Shown here: positions 17,724-26,072 of the stretch, one piece after another
How positions within the stretch are numbered: the stretch's first letter is position 1
Layout: every line of letters begins with the position of its first letter
Assembly: GCA_963736695.1 (NCBI GenBank)
Contig: CAVTPU010000001.1
Coordinates: 930,001 to 994,000, forward strand
From: CAVTPU01 sp963736695
Lineage (GTDB): Bacteria; Actinomycetota; Actinomycetes; Mycobacteriales; Micromonosporaceae
DNA length: 64,000 nucleotides
Reading direction: 5' to 3'
Notes under the pieces: model-generated
What the model saw: only the letters and a program-made list of their open reading frames with translations
Told to the model about the DNA's origin: nothing
Databases searched by the model: none
Position numbers and translations under genes: made by a program

Positions 17724-18203
17724 CTACCCCTTGATCTCGTCACGTTGAATGAGACCGATCAGCCGCTCAAACTGCGCGTCAACCCGATCGAAACGCCTCT
17801 CCTGAGAGAGCTCTAGCCGGGTGACCCGTAGATTCAGCTCGTGCACGTCCGTCTTGAGCTGAGCGACGTCAACTTTGAGCTTCGCGACATCCGTCTTCAG
17901 CTCAGCCACGTCCACCTTCAGCTGAGCGACGTCAATTTTCAGTTGAGCGACGTCAACCTTGAGCTCAGCGACGTCAACCTTGAGAATCTCTACATCACTT
18001 TTGAGTTTTTCCACATCGGTCTTGAGGACCGCCACATCGGTCTTGAGGACCGCCACATCGGTCTTGAGGACCGCCACATCGGTCTCCAGTCGACCGAACC
18101 GCACCTCGGATCGTGACTGGCCCCGAAGGATGGCGCCCAACTGGTGCCACAGTCCGGTCACATCGTCGTCGAGGTGCACTCGTTCATGAGTCGTCATGGC
18201 CAA
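17724..18203 (-). CDS. Heptad-repeat coiled-coil protein of unknown function
   Basis: 159 aa. After a 38-residue charged head come 13 uninterrupted heptads (residues 39-129) of the type LKTDVAV, LKVDVAQ, LKSDVEI, with Leu and Val at the two core positions, then a short tail (RFDRVDAQFERLIGLIQ). This should form a long parallel coiled coil of about 13 nm. There is no signal or membrane segment. The start is TTG 18203 (GGGAGG 5 bases away) or ATG 18197. Similar proteins appear in actinobacteria without known role. Three exact 21-base repeats encode part of the coil, pointing to recent expansion. Confidence 0.75.
   Translation of the reverse strand: MAMTTHERVHLDDDVTGLWHQLGAILRGQSRSEVRFGRLETDVAVLKTDVAVLKTDVAVLKTDVEKLKSDVEILKVDVAELKVDVAQLKIDVAQLKVDVAELKTDVAKLKVDVAQLKTDVHELNLRVTRLELSQERRFDRVDAQFERLIGLIQRDEIKG
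18017..18079. repeat. Three exact 21-bp tandem repeats inside the coiled-coil gene
   Basis: Copies at 18017-18037, 18038-18058 and 18059-18079 are identical and in frame, each coding one heptad. Flanking heptads are diverged, so this is the youngest part of the array. Confidence 0.9.
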
Positions 18204-18481
18204 CGTATCCTCCCGCTATCGGTTATGTGGCGGCCACTTTATGGCGCTACGCCCGGCAAATCGAGGCTGCGGCGCATGATCCGGCGCGGAGTTCAGCAAC
18301 GGTTCGGCGTGGGTGTCGACTCGCGACCGGTCACTGCCACCGGTCGCCGCGACGTCTCCGCAGCACAGCGGGCTTCGGCGCCCTTTGGTCCGCCTAGCGG
18401 GTGATCGGCGATGCGAGTCACCACCGACCGACCCGACCGCCGGCCGTCGGGCCTTGGACCATCAGGCCATAGGCTATCGAG

Positions 18482-19048
18482 ATGGCTAAACTTCCCGAGC
18501 TCTATGTGGCCGTCGATGTCGAGGCCGACGGACCGATCCCTGGGCCTTACAGCATGATCTCGCTGGGCATGGCGGTCGCGGGACACCCCGACCTCACCTT
18601 CTATACGGAGTTGCGGCCGATCTCCGAGGAGTTCGTGCCGCAGGCGCTGGCGGTCTCCGGGCTCGACCGAGACCGACTGCTGCGCGACGCACCTCCGGCA
18701 GAGGACGCGATGCGCGCCGCAGCCCGTTGGATCAACGAACTGCGGCGCATCGGCCGTCCCGTCTTTCTCGCCGCCCCGGCGGTCTGGGACGGAATGTTCG
18801 TGCACTGGTATTTCATCCGCTTCACCGGAAGCAGTCCGTTCGGCGCCACCGGCTCCGGCGTCGATCTGCGCAGCTATTGGATGGGGCTGACCGGATGTGA
18901 ATGGGTCTCAAGTCGCAAGGGCATCATCAAGAGCATGCTGGGCCTGACCGGCCTGCCGCACACCCATCACGCCGGCGAGGACGCGGCCGAGCTGGCTCAG
19001 GTCTTCGACGCTGTCCTCACGCACCGCGCCGAACCCGAGGACTCGTGA
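18482..19048 (+). CDS. DEDDh-type 3'-5' exonuclease (DnaQ-like fold)
   Basis: 188 aa. Catalytic acids are seen as DVEADGP (Asp12, Glu14), VWDGMF (Asp103) and HHAGEDA (His163, Asp167), the DEDDh order. The length fits a free-standing exonuclease domain of the oligoribonuclease/DnaQ superfamily. It probably trims RNA or single-stranded DNA. A GAG-type ribosome site is weak. It stands alone between convergent and divergent neighbours. Confidence 0.85.
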   Translation: MAKLPELYVAVDVEADGPIPGPYSMISLGMAVAGHPDLTFYTELRPISEEFVPQALAVSGLDRDRLLRDAPPAEDAMRAAARWINELRRIGRPVFLAAPAVWDGMFVHWYFIRFTGSSPFGATGSGVDLRSYWMGLTGCEWVSSRKGIIKSMLGLTGLPHTHHAGEDAAELAQVFDAVLTHRAEPEDS

Positions 19049-19060
19049 GGCCGCAGATGC

Positions 19061-20248
19061 TCATGGCAGCCGGTCGAGCCGGGGGAACCGTACGGCGCTT
19101 CTGGCCGTGATCTCCGACGCCCCGAACGCGGTGATGAAGAGGTTGGACAGCGCAGGTGAGAAGTCGCCGACCCACGGATTGATCGAGACCGTGAGCTGAC
19201 GGTCAGTGTCCTCTGTGGAAAAAGAGACGCTGATGTAGCCGGGGATCCCACCATCGTGACCCCACAGAGTGGGGCCGCCGGGCAGGACGACGCGATAGAT
19301 CCCCAGGCCATAGTCGGCCGGGCCGGTCGGGGTGAGCATCTCGCGCAGCCGCTGGGGGCGCAGCAGCCTGCCGCGCAGGAGGCCGCGATAAAAGCGATTG
19401 AGGTCCGCGGTTGTCGAGATGATCTCGCCGGCGGCCCACGCCCACGAGGGGTTGAGCACCGTGACGTCCAACGGCACCACCTGATCGGCCTGGTCGACCG
19501 GCCAATAGCCGTGCGCGTGAGGGCCACGGATTTCGGGCTCCACGCCCGGGATCGTGGTGTCCCGCAGGCCGAGCGGGCCAATGATGCGGCGAGTGACCTC
19601 GTCTCGCCAGTGGCGGCCGGTGGCACGCTCGACGATGAGGCCGAGAAGCACATAGTTGGTGTTCGAATATGACCACGACGTGCCCGGGTCGAACACCGGC
19701 GGTTGATCGTCGATCAACGACACCAGTTCGCGGGGTGTGAACGCGCGAAACCGGATGCGCAGGAAGTCATCCAAGCTGGTGAGCAGGACATCGGTGTAGT
19801 TCGCGATTCCGCTCGTGTGCTGCAACAGCTGGCGAATGGTGATCCGCGATCCGTTGGCGATCATGCCCGGCAGCCACCGCTCGACGGTGTCGTCCAGACT
19901 GAGCCGGTGTTCGTCCGCCAGTTGGCCGATGACCGTCGAGGTGAACGTCTTGGTGATGCTGCCCACCCGAAAGCGCCCGGACGGCGATGGTGCCCGCCGA
20001 TGGCCAAGCTTCGCCACGCCGCTCGCCCCCGCCCAACGCCCCGTCGGCGAGTCCCATCGGGCGATGGCGGCGGTCGCACCGTCGGCCACGATCTGTTCCA
20101 ACGCCGCGTGAAACGCGTCGTCGCAGCGGTCATCCGAAGGTATAGCGGCGACGGCCGGTTCGGCGGCCACCGTGCCGGCGAATGTGCCGGCCGCAGCGAC
20201 GATCGCGGCGGCGGCGCTGCCGCGGAGCAGGTCTCGACGACTGGTCAA
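19061..20248 (-). CDS. Tat-exported serine hydrolase of the class C beta-lactamase/DD-peptidase fold
   Basis: 395 aa. The N-terminus has a twin-arginine signal (SRRDLLRG) with a hydrophobic stretch to about residue 35. Active-site motifs are SITK (Ser97, Lys100), YSN (Tyr194-Asn196) and GHDGG in place of KTG. This set is typical of D-alanyl-D-alanine carboxypeptidases and esterases related to AmpC. It probably works on wall peptides or esters outside the membrane; beta-lactam hydrolysis cannot be inferred. Confidence 0.9.
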   Translation of the reverse strand: MTSRRDLLRGSAAAAIVAAAGTFAGTVAAEPAVAAIPSDDRCDDAFHAALEQIVADGATAAIARWDSPTGRWAGASGVAKLGHRRAPSPSGRFRVGSITKTFTSTVIGQLADEHRLSLDDTVERWLPGMIANGSRITIRQLLQHTSGIANYTDVLLTSLDDFLRIRFRAFTPRELVSLIDDQPPVFDPGTSWSYSNTNYVLLGLIVERATGRHWRDEVTRRIIGPLGLRDTTIPGVEPEIRGPHAHGYWPVDQADQVVPLDVTVLNPSWAWAAGEIISTTADLNRFYRGLLRGRLLRPQRLREMLTPTGPADYGLGIYRVVLPGGPTLWGHDGGIPGYISVSFSTEDTDRQLTVSINPWVGDFSPALSNLFITAFGASEITARSAVRFPRLDRLP

Positions 20249-20560
20249 CGGGTCTCCTCGGCAGCGATGACAGGTCTTCTATGAGATTGACAGCTGACTC
20301 TCTCTAAGGCAAGCCGAGTTGCCCCTGACCGTCCCCTGAGGGGCTTTCACACCAACGTGACCGTTAACGTGTCAATCGTGGCTCGCGACAGGGTGCACCA
20401 CGGTCACGCTGTCCTCCACAATCCTGGCGAAGATCAATTCAAAGGCACAACCCCACAATCCCGTCGTACGCGCAGTACGCCACAGTCCGATCAGCCCGCG
20501 CAGCCCGCACCAAGCGATGGGACATATGCGCGGGTCAGCGAAGTGAACTACGATCCCGCA
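20249..20560. other. Intergenic region between divergent genes
   Basis: 312 bases upstream of both the serine hydrolase and the lipoprotein. It holds a CGTTAACG palindrome near 20360, but I see no clear promoter hexamers. The open frame that enters from 20357 continues the lipoprotein frame and has no signal peptide, so it is not taken as coding. Confidence 0.5.
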
Positions 20561-21514
20561 ATGTCACTGCGTTCCCGACGGATCATCGGCGCGCTGCTGA
20601 TCAGCGCCCTGATATGCGCCTCGGCGGGCTGCACCGCCCCTGATGCCGCGAGGCCGAACCGATCCGACCCCATCGGCACCGGCCCGGTGCCCGCCTATCC
20701 CGATCGGGACACCTTCGTCTTCAGCCGCAGATTCTCGTCATCATTTGAGTCGGTCGCCGATTTCGCGGGTTTCTATCGCGTGCCGAGCCCGCACCTGGGC
20801 ACCAGCAGGCAGGAGTTGACCGATGCGGTGACGCACTCCGGACGGGTCGCCTTTCACGCCACCATCGACGGCACGAACCCGGTTCGCTCCGGCGAGAACA
20901 CCAACCATCGCGCCTATCCGACGGTGCAGCCGCATCGACTCCCGGAAGGACCATACCGAGGCCAGGTGCGCGTCGAGTTCTGGACATGGCTCGACGTCGA
21001 CCTCTCTGGGGGTCGCGACGCCGACTGGTTCAGCCTCGCCACACTCACGTCCTACGCCGACGACAACTGGTATCAGACGCAGTTGCTCAACCTTAACTCC
21101 GATGGTCTTCTCCGGCTTCAACACGTGCCGAGCGCCGGACAGAGTCTGATCGACATCTATCAGACGACGACGATCCGTTTTCCGATGCGCCAATGGGTCA
21201 AAGTGACCCTATTTGTGGACTACACGCACGACAACTCCTGGAACTCCCCCTACATCGCGGCCTGGCAGGACGAGCGGCTCGTCAGCGCGGCCCGCTTCGA
21301 CGGTCGGGTCAATCCGACGACCGCCGATCACAGCCAGCATCCGGCGTGTCTGCGGGGTTGGAACGGCGACTCCATCGCCGACGCCGAACAGCGGTGCCAT
21401 CTCGACTATCGGCCCGGCTCGCTGGCCCAAGCGCACTTCGGCCTCTACGCGCCGCCGCTGCTGGCCAGGGGTCAGATCTATCAGGATGATCTGGAGATCC
21501 TCGAGGCCGGCTGA
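20561..21514 (+). CDS. Lipoprotein with a polysaccharide-lyase-like (jelly-roll) domain
   Basis: 317 aa from ATG 20561, chosen because it gives a perfect lipoprotein signal: SLRSRRI, a hydrophobic core and lipobox ASAGC (Cys at about 23). The rest is a secreted beta-sandwich: VRVEFWTWLDVDLSG, DNWYQTQLLNL, RLQHVP, QWVKVTLFVDY and GLYAPPLLARGQIYQDDLEI. This order resembles the heparin-lyase/Polysacc_lyase concanavalin-like fold. Catalytic residues cannot be assigned, so it may be binding-only. No ribosome site is obvious. Confidence 0.7.
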   Translation: MSLRSRRIIGALLISALICASAGCTAPDAARPNRSDPIGTGPVPAYPDRDTFVFSRRFSSSFESVADFAGFYRVPSPHLGTSRQELTDAVTHSGRVAFHATIDGTNPVRSGENTNHRAYPTVQPHRLPEGPYRGQVRVEFWTWLDVDLSGGRDADWFSLATLTSYADDNWYQTQLLNLNSDGLLRLQHVPSAGQSLIDIYQTTTIRFPMRQWVKVTLFVDYTHDNSWNSPYIAAWQDERLVSAARFDGRVNPTTADHSQHPACLRGWNGDSIADAEQRCHLDYRPGSLAQAHFGLYAPPLLARGQIYQDDLEILEAG

Positions 21515-21690
21515 GTCTCGAAAACAGCTGGGTCGCAACGCCGGCTGATCACAACGCCGGCTGAGTCGCGACGGCGCCGGATGGTTCGCCCGACGAGCCC
21601 AACCCCCGACCCGTACGCGTCGCTCATGGTTGTGCTCTTTCTCCCGACCCTCGTCAGCTCACAGGCGGGCCCGAGCAATGTCGCCCAGCC

Positions 21691-21723
21691 GTGGTGGAGG
21701 CCACGAACCGCGGCCTCCACCAC
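21691..21723 (-). terminator. Hairpin terminator of the persulfide dioxygenase gene
   Basis: Perfect 12-bp stem GTGGTGGAGGCC/GGCCTCCACCAC with a 9-base loop, 20 bases beyond the stop. Confidence 0.8.
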
Positions 21724-21743
21724 ACGGCCTCAGCACGTGGCCA

Positions 21744-23120
21744 CTACTTCGAATCAGTGACGTGCCCTGCCGCGTCATAGCCGCCGAGCAGGTCGGAGAC
21801 GTCGGTGAAGCCGCGCGAGGACAGCAACGCCGCCGCGATGACCGACCGATTGCCGCTGCGGCAATAGACGACGGTCGGAGCCGCCGAGTCGAGCTCGTTG
21901 AGGTGGTCCCGCAACGTCGCCAACGGCAGCAGAGTGGATCCGGGCAGCGCGCCGGCGGCGTGCTCGCCGGGGTTTCGCACGTCGACCACTTGCAGGTTGG
22001 GCACGGTGTCGCGGCGTTCAACCAGCGCGGTGACGTCGAGCCGAGAGGTGTGCGCCGCCAGATCCGGACGGGCGGCGAGGGCGGTGAGCACGTCGGGCAG
22101 GTGCCCACGCACGTTGTCAAACCCGATGCGTGCCAGCCGAATCTTGGCCTCGGCGGCGGCCGTGTCGTCGCCGACGAGCACGATCGCGGTGTCGGGTGGG
22201 ATGACGCTGCCGGCATATTCGGCGAATCGCGTGTCCAGCCCGACCTGCAGACTGCCGCGCAGATGCGCGGCGACGAACTCGGTCGCCGGCCGAGTGTCGA
22301 GCAGCACCGCGCCCTCGGCGACCGCGGCAAGGGCGGCGTCGAGGTCCATGACCGCCGGCGCGTCGTCATGCAGCAACGGACGTTGCTTGCGGTTGAGGAC
22401 GGCGTCGAAGACGAAGTAGCCCGGCGCGGTCGGCTGCCCTTCGGTGACGATGGCGACGAACTCCTCCTCGGTCATCGGCTGAAGCGCGTAGTTGGCCGCC
22501 CGCTGCAGTCCCATCGTGGAGGTGGTCTCCGTCGAGAGGCTGCGTCCGCAGGCCGACCCGGCGCCGTGCGACGGATAAACCCGCGTGTCGTCGGGAAGCG
22601 GCATGAGTTTGTCCTGCAGGGAGTGATAGAGCTTGCGCCCCATCTCCTGGGCGGTGAAGCCGAGCGAGCCCAGCAGGTCGGGACGACCGACGTCGCCGAT
22701 AAACAGGGTGTCGCCCGTCAGGACTCCGAACGGGGTCTCGTCGTCGGCGTGTTCGCGGACGACGACGCAGATCGACTCGGGGGTGTGTCCCGGTGTCTCC
22801 AGGATCTCCAGGGTGACCTCGCCGAGGCTGATTCGCTCCCGGTCGGCGAGGTTGCGAATGGGGTAGTCGGCGACGGCCGAGGCGCCGTAGGCGATCGTCG
22901 CGCCGGTGGCGGCGGCGAGCTCGAGGTGCCCGGACAGGAAGTCGGCGTGGAAGTGGGTTTCGATGACGAGCTCGATGGTCAGCCCGGCGGCCTCCGCGTC
23001 CGCGATGTATTCGTGCACGTCGCGGCGTGGGTCGATGACCACGGCTCGGCCGGTGGTCTCGTCGCCGACGAGGTAGGAGGCGTGGGACAGACAGTCAAGG
23101 TAGTACTGCACGAATTTCAT
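21744..23120 (-). CDS. Persulfide dioxygenase (ETHE1-like MBL) fused to two rhodanese domains
   Basis: 458 aa from ATG 23120 with AAGGAG 5 bases upstream. The metallo-beta-lactamase domain carries THFHADFLSGH (His56, His58, Asp60, His65) in the ETHE1 arrangement for a single iron; such enzymes oxidise glutathione or similar persulfide to sulfite. Two rhodanese domains follow. The first lacks a catalytic cysteine (IVLVGDDTAAAE) and is probably structural. The second has the active-site loop VYCRSGNRS with Cys420. It is divergent from a GntR-TauE-SQR operon, giving a full sulfide-oxidation route. Confidence 0.9.
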   Translation of the reverse strand: MKFVQYYLDCLSHASYLVGDETTGRAVVIDPRRDVHEYIADAEAAGLTIELVIETHFHADFLSGHLELAAATGATIAYGASAVADYPIRNLADRERISLGEVTLEILETPGHTPESICVVVREHADDETPFGVLTGDTLFIGDVGRPDLLGSLGFTAQEMGRKLYHSLQDKLMPLPDDTRVYPSHGAGSACGRSLSTETTSTMGLQRAANYALQPMTEEEFVAIVTEGQPTAPGYFVFDAVLNRKQRPLLHDDAPAVMDLDAALAAVAEGAVLLDTRPATEFVAAHLRGSLQVGLDTRFAEYAGSVIPPDTAIVLVGDDTAAAEAKIRLARIGFDNVRGHLPDVLTALAARPDLAAHTSRLDVTALVERRDTVPNLQVVDVRNPGEHAAGALPGSTLLPLATLRDHLNELDSAAPTVVYCRSGNRSVIAAALLSSRGFTDVSDLLGGYDAAGHVTDSK

Positions 23121-23165
23121 GGCCACTCCTTCGGTCAGGCCTGGGGGTCTTGCCTTCGCAGTCCG

Positions 23166-23179
23166 AATGTACGTACATT
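23166..23179. promoter_or_regulatory. Perfect 14-bp palindrome, candidate GntR operator
   Basis: AATGTACGTACATT lies in the 110-base gap between the persulfide dioxygenase and gntR starts. GntR/HutC regulators bind short palindromes of this size, so it could control both directions. Promoter elements are not clear. Confidence 0.6.
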
Positions 23180-23230
23180 GATGGGGCGATGGCAAGTACT
23201 CCCCGGGGTATCTGTGAGACGGGAGGCGAA

Positions 23231-24025
23231 GTGACAACGAACGACATGGAACCGATCGCCGTTGATCGACGCAGCGCGCTGCCGCTATGGGCGCAGGTGG
23301 GTGACGATCTACGCCGACGCCTCGACGCCGGCGCCTTCGCCGACGGATTCCCGCCGGAACAACAGTTGGTCGAGCAATACGCGGTCAGCCGGCACACCGT
23401 GCGTGAGGCACTGCGTGACCTGCGAGCCGCCGGCCTGGTCGTGGCCGAACGCGGCCGACGGAGCTTCGTCGATCGTTCCCGCATCGAACAGCGGCTCGGC
23501 GCGCTCTACAGCCTGTTCCGGGCGGTAGAAGAGCAGGGGGTGGAACAACGCAGCGAGGTCCGTCGGCTCAGACGCACGACGAACGCGCGGGTCGCCGCGC
23601 ACCTGCGCCTGCCGGCCGACGCCCCCCTCATCGAACTGGGTCGCCGACGACTGGCGGGCCGGGAGCCCCTCGCACTGGACACCGCCTGGCTTCCGGCAGC
23701 CATCGCCGAGCCCCTTCTCGAGGTCGATTTCACCCACACCGCGCTCTATGACGAGATGCTTCACCGCTGCCGGATCAGGGTGGACGGCGGCCGAGAGAGC
23801 ATCACCCCGACGGTTCCTGAGGCCCGGCAGGCGCAGCTGCTCGGCATCGCGCCGGGCTCGGCCGCCTTCGTCGTCGCGCGACTGGGATGTGCGGGCGGGC
23901 GCCCCGTGGAGTGGCGGGAAAGCGTGGTGCGGGGCGACCGGTTCGCGTTCGTCGCCGAATGGTCGGCCCGACGGCCCGAGCTCGAGCTCTCCGCCGAACA
24001 GTTGCCGATTCGGCGGGACCGATGA
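23231..24025 (+). CDS. GntR/HutC-family transcriptional regulator
   Basis: 264 aa from GTG 23231 (GGGAGG 4 bases upstream); the frame is open to 23150, across the palindrome, which is rejected. N-terminal winged helix: LPLWAQVGDDLRRRL, PPEQQLVEQYAVSRHTVREA (about 40-60) and LRAAGLVVAERGRRSFV. The C-terminal half has a UTRA-type ligand fold, with GRRRLAGREPLALDTAWLP. It overlaps the TauE gene by four bases. The ligand may be a sulfur species by context. Confidence 0.88.
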   Translation: MTTNDMEPIAVDRRSALPLWAQVGDDLRRRLDAGAFADGFPPEQQLVEQYAVSRHTVREALRDLRAAGLVVAERGRRSFVDRSRIEQRLGALYSLFRAVEEQGVEQRSEVRRLRRTTNARVAAHLRLPADAPLIELGRRRLAGREPLALDTAWLPAAIAEPLLEVDFTHTALYDEMLHRCRIRVDGGRESITPTVPEARQAQLLGIAPGSAAFVVARLGCAGGRPVEWRESVVRGDRFAFVAEWSARRPELELSAEQLPIRRDR

Positions 24026-24798
24026 CACTCGTGCTCGCCGCGCCGGTCGGGTTAGCGATCGGGCTGCTCCTCGGCGCGCTGGGCGGCGGTGGATCGATTC
24101 TGGCCGTGCCGGCGCTGGTCTATCTGCTCAACCAATCGCCACTCGCCGCCACGACCGGCTCGTTGGTCGTGGTCGGACTCTCCGCCCTGACGGCGATGGT
24201 GGCACACCGCAGCGAAGGACACGTACGGGTCACCCAAGGCGTGGTATTCGGTCTTCTCGGTGTCGTCGGCGCCTACCTCGGCACTCAGGTCAGCGCCGCC
24301 GTCGACCCCGAACTACTGCTCGCGGGGTTCGCCGTGCTCATGGTCGTGGCGGCGGCGGGCATGCTGCTCCGCCGCAGTCCCACCGCCGAATCGACGACCG
24401 ACCTGCCGTTGACCGTCGGCCGGGCCGCGCGAGTGGTCATCGCAGCGTCCATGGTGGGGTTCCTCACCGGTTTCTTCGGCGTCGGCGGCGGCTTCGTCGC
24501 GGTGCCGGCACTCGTGCTCGCGCTCGGTTTCGACATGCCCACCGCTGTCGGCACATCGCTGTTGGTGATCGTCATCAACACCGGCGGCGCGCTCGCCGCC
24601 CGAGCCGAGGACCTGCCCACGCTGAACTGGCCCTTGCTGGCGATCTTCGCCGGCGCCGCGATGGCCGGCAGCATCGGCGGACAGCGGATCACCACGTGGG
24701 TCCGCCCGCGCACGCTCTCCATCTCTTTCGCTCTTCTGTGCCTCGGCGTGGCCAGCTTCGTCTTCGCCAACACCCTTCCGCACCTGCTGTCGGCTTGA
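24022..24798 (+). CDS. TauE/SafE family anion (sulfite) exporter
   Basis: 258 aa from an ATG coupled to the GntR stop. About eight membrane helices. Two family repeats are visible: GLLLGALGGGGSILAVPAL near 12-30 and VGFLTGFFGVGGGFVAVPAL around 145-165, each with the glycine-rich re-entrant motif. Family members export sulfite, sulfoacetate or related anions. Between a persulfide dioxygenase and a sulfide:quinone oxidoreductase, sulfite removal is the best guess. Confidence 0.9.
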   Translation: MTLVLAAPVGLAIGLLLGALGGGGSILAVPALVYLLNQSPLAATTGSLVVVGLSALTAMVAHRSEGHVRVTQGVVFGLLGVVGAYLGTQVSAAVDPELLLAGFAVLMVVAAAGMLLRRSPTAESTTDLPLTVGRAARVVIAASMVGFLTGFFGVGGGFVAVPALVLALGFDMPTAVGTSLLVIVINTGGALAARAEDLPTLNWPLLAIFAGAAMAGSIGGQRITTWVRPRTLSISFALLCLGVASFVFANTLPHLLSA

Positions 24799-24810
24799 AA
24801 GGAGCCCGTC

Positions 24811-26019
24811 ATGCAGAACTCCGCTCCCCGCTCACACCGTGTCATCATCGTTGGTGGCGGCACCGCGGGCATCTCCGTGGCCGCCCGACTTCGTCGGGCC
24901 AAGGTGAGCGACATCGCCGTCATCGAGCCCTCCAGCGAACACTGGTATCAGCCACTGTGGACACTGGTCGGTGGCGGAGAGGCCCCGTTGGAGGCCGCCC
25001 GACGCCCGGAGGCTTCGGTGATGCCACGTGGCGTGCGCTGGATTCGCGATCGCGTGACGGCGATCGACCCATCGACCCGCACACTGTCCACATCAGACGG
25101 AACCACATTGGCGTACGAATATCTGGTTCTCGCCCCGGGCCTGCGGTTGAACTGGGGTGGGGTGAAGGGGCTGGTGGAGACCATCGGACATAACGGCGTG
25201 GCCAGCAACTACGCCCCGGAATACGCGCCGAAGACGTGGGAGTTCATCACATCGGCACGGCAGGGCACCGCCATCTTCACCATGCCACCAGGCCCGGTCA
25301 AATGCGCGGGGGCACCGCAGAAGATCGCGTATCTGGCCGCCGACTGGTGGCGCAAACAGGGCGTGCTCGACCGGATGCGCATCATCTTGGTCCAGCCCGA
25401 GCAGGCGATCTTCCGTCAGCCACAGTGGGCCCAGATCCTCGAGGGGGTCGCCGCCCGCTATGGCATCGAGGTGCGTCGGGAGTCCGAACTCGTCGCGGTC
25501 GACGGCTCCCGACGGGAAGCGACACTCCTCGACCGCAAGACCGGCGACAAAGAGACCGTGCCGTTCGACGTCATGCACGTCACCCCGCCGCAGAGCGCGC
25601 CCGACTGGGTCGCGTCCAGCGCGTTGGCCGATCCCGCCAGCCCGTTCGGATATGTCAAGGTCGACAAACACACACTCCAATCGCCCGACTTTCCCGAGGT
25701 CTTCGCGCTCGGTGACGTGGCCAACCTGCCCACGTCAAAGACGGGTGCCGCGATCCGCAAACAGGCGCCCACCGTGGCCGAGAACCTGCTCGCGGCGATG
25801 CGCGGCGAGGTCGGGAAGAAGCGCTACGACGGCTACACCTCATGCCCGTTGGTGACCGCGCGCCACCACCTGCTGTTGGCCGAGTTCGACTATGACCTCA
25901 AGCCGCAGCCCACCATCCCGTTGATCAACACGATGAAGGAACGAGCCGACATGTGGGCGGTCAAGCGTTATGGGCTGCCGGTTCTCTACTGGCGGTTCAT
26001 GTTGCGCGGACTCGCCTGA
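24811..26019 (+). CDS. Sulfide:quinone oxidoreductase-like FAD protein
   Basis: 402 aa with AAAGGAG just before the ATG. FAD binding: VIIVGGGTAGISVA (11-24) and ALGDVANLPTSKTGAA (299-314). Two cysteines match the active pair of the eukaryote-like (SQOR) class: VKCAGAPQK (Cys165) and YTSCPLV (Cys345). The C-terminus has an amphipathic segment (YGLPVLYWRFMLRG) for membrane docking. It oxidises sulfide to a persulfide and passes electrons to quinone. The divergent dioxygenase would consume the persulfide. Confidence 0.92.
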   Translation: MQNSAPRSHRVIIVGGGTAGISVAARLRRAKVSDIAVIEPSSEHWYQPLWTLVGGGEAPLEAARRPEASVMPRGVRWIRDRVTAIDPSTRTLSTSDGTTLAYEYLVLAPGLRLNWGGVKGLVETIGHNGVASNYAPEYAPKTWEFITSARQGTAIFTMPPGPVKCAGAPQKIAYLAADWWRKQGVLDRMRIILVQPEQAIFRQPQWAQILEGVAARYGIEVRRESELVAVDGSRREATLLDRKTGDKETVPFDVMHVTPPQSAPDWVASSALADPASPFGYVKVDKHTLQSPDFPEVFALGDVANLPTSKTGAAIRKQAPTVAENLLAAMRGEVGKKRYDGYTSCPLVTARHHLLLAEFDYDLKPQPTIPLINTMKERADMWAVKRYGLPVLYWRFMLRGLA

Positions 26020-26029
26020 GGCGACTCCG

Positions 26030-26072
26030 ACTATGCCCCGGCGACGTGGTCACCACGCGGCCGGGGCATAGT
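26030..26072. terminator. Bidirectional hairpin terminator
   Basis: ACTATGCCCCGGC (26030-26042) pairs with GCCGGGGCATAGT (26060-26072); inside, CGTGG pairs with CCACG. It lies between convergent genes and overlaps the last codons and stop of the SDR gene. Confidence 0.85.

Noticed and set aside
18017..18079. Short direct repeats resembling a CRISPR array
   Set aside because: There are no spacers; the 21-base units are contiguous, in frame and encode coiled-coil heptads.
21630..23234. 534-codon plus-strand ORF
   Set aside because: Antisense to the persulfide dioxygenase-rhodanese gene, whose motifs and ribosome site are clear.
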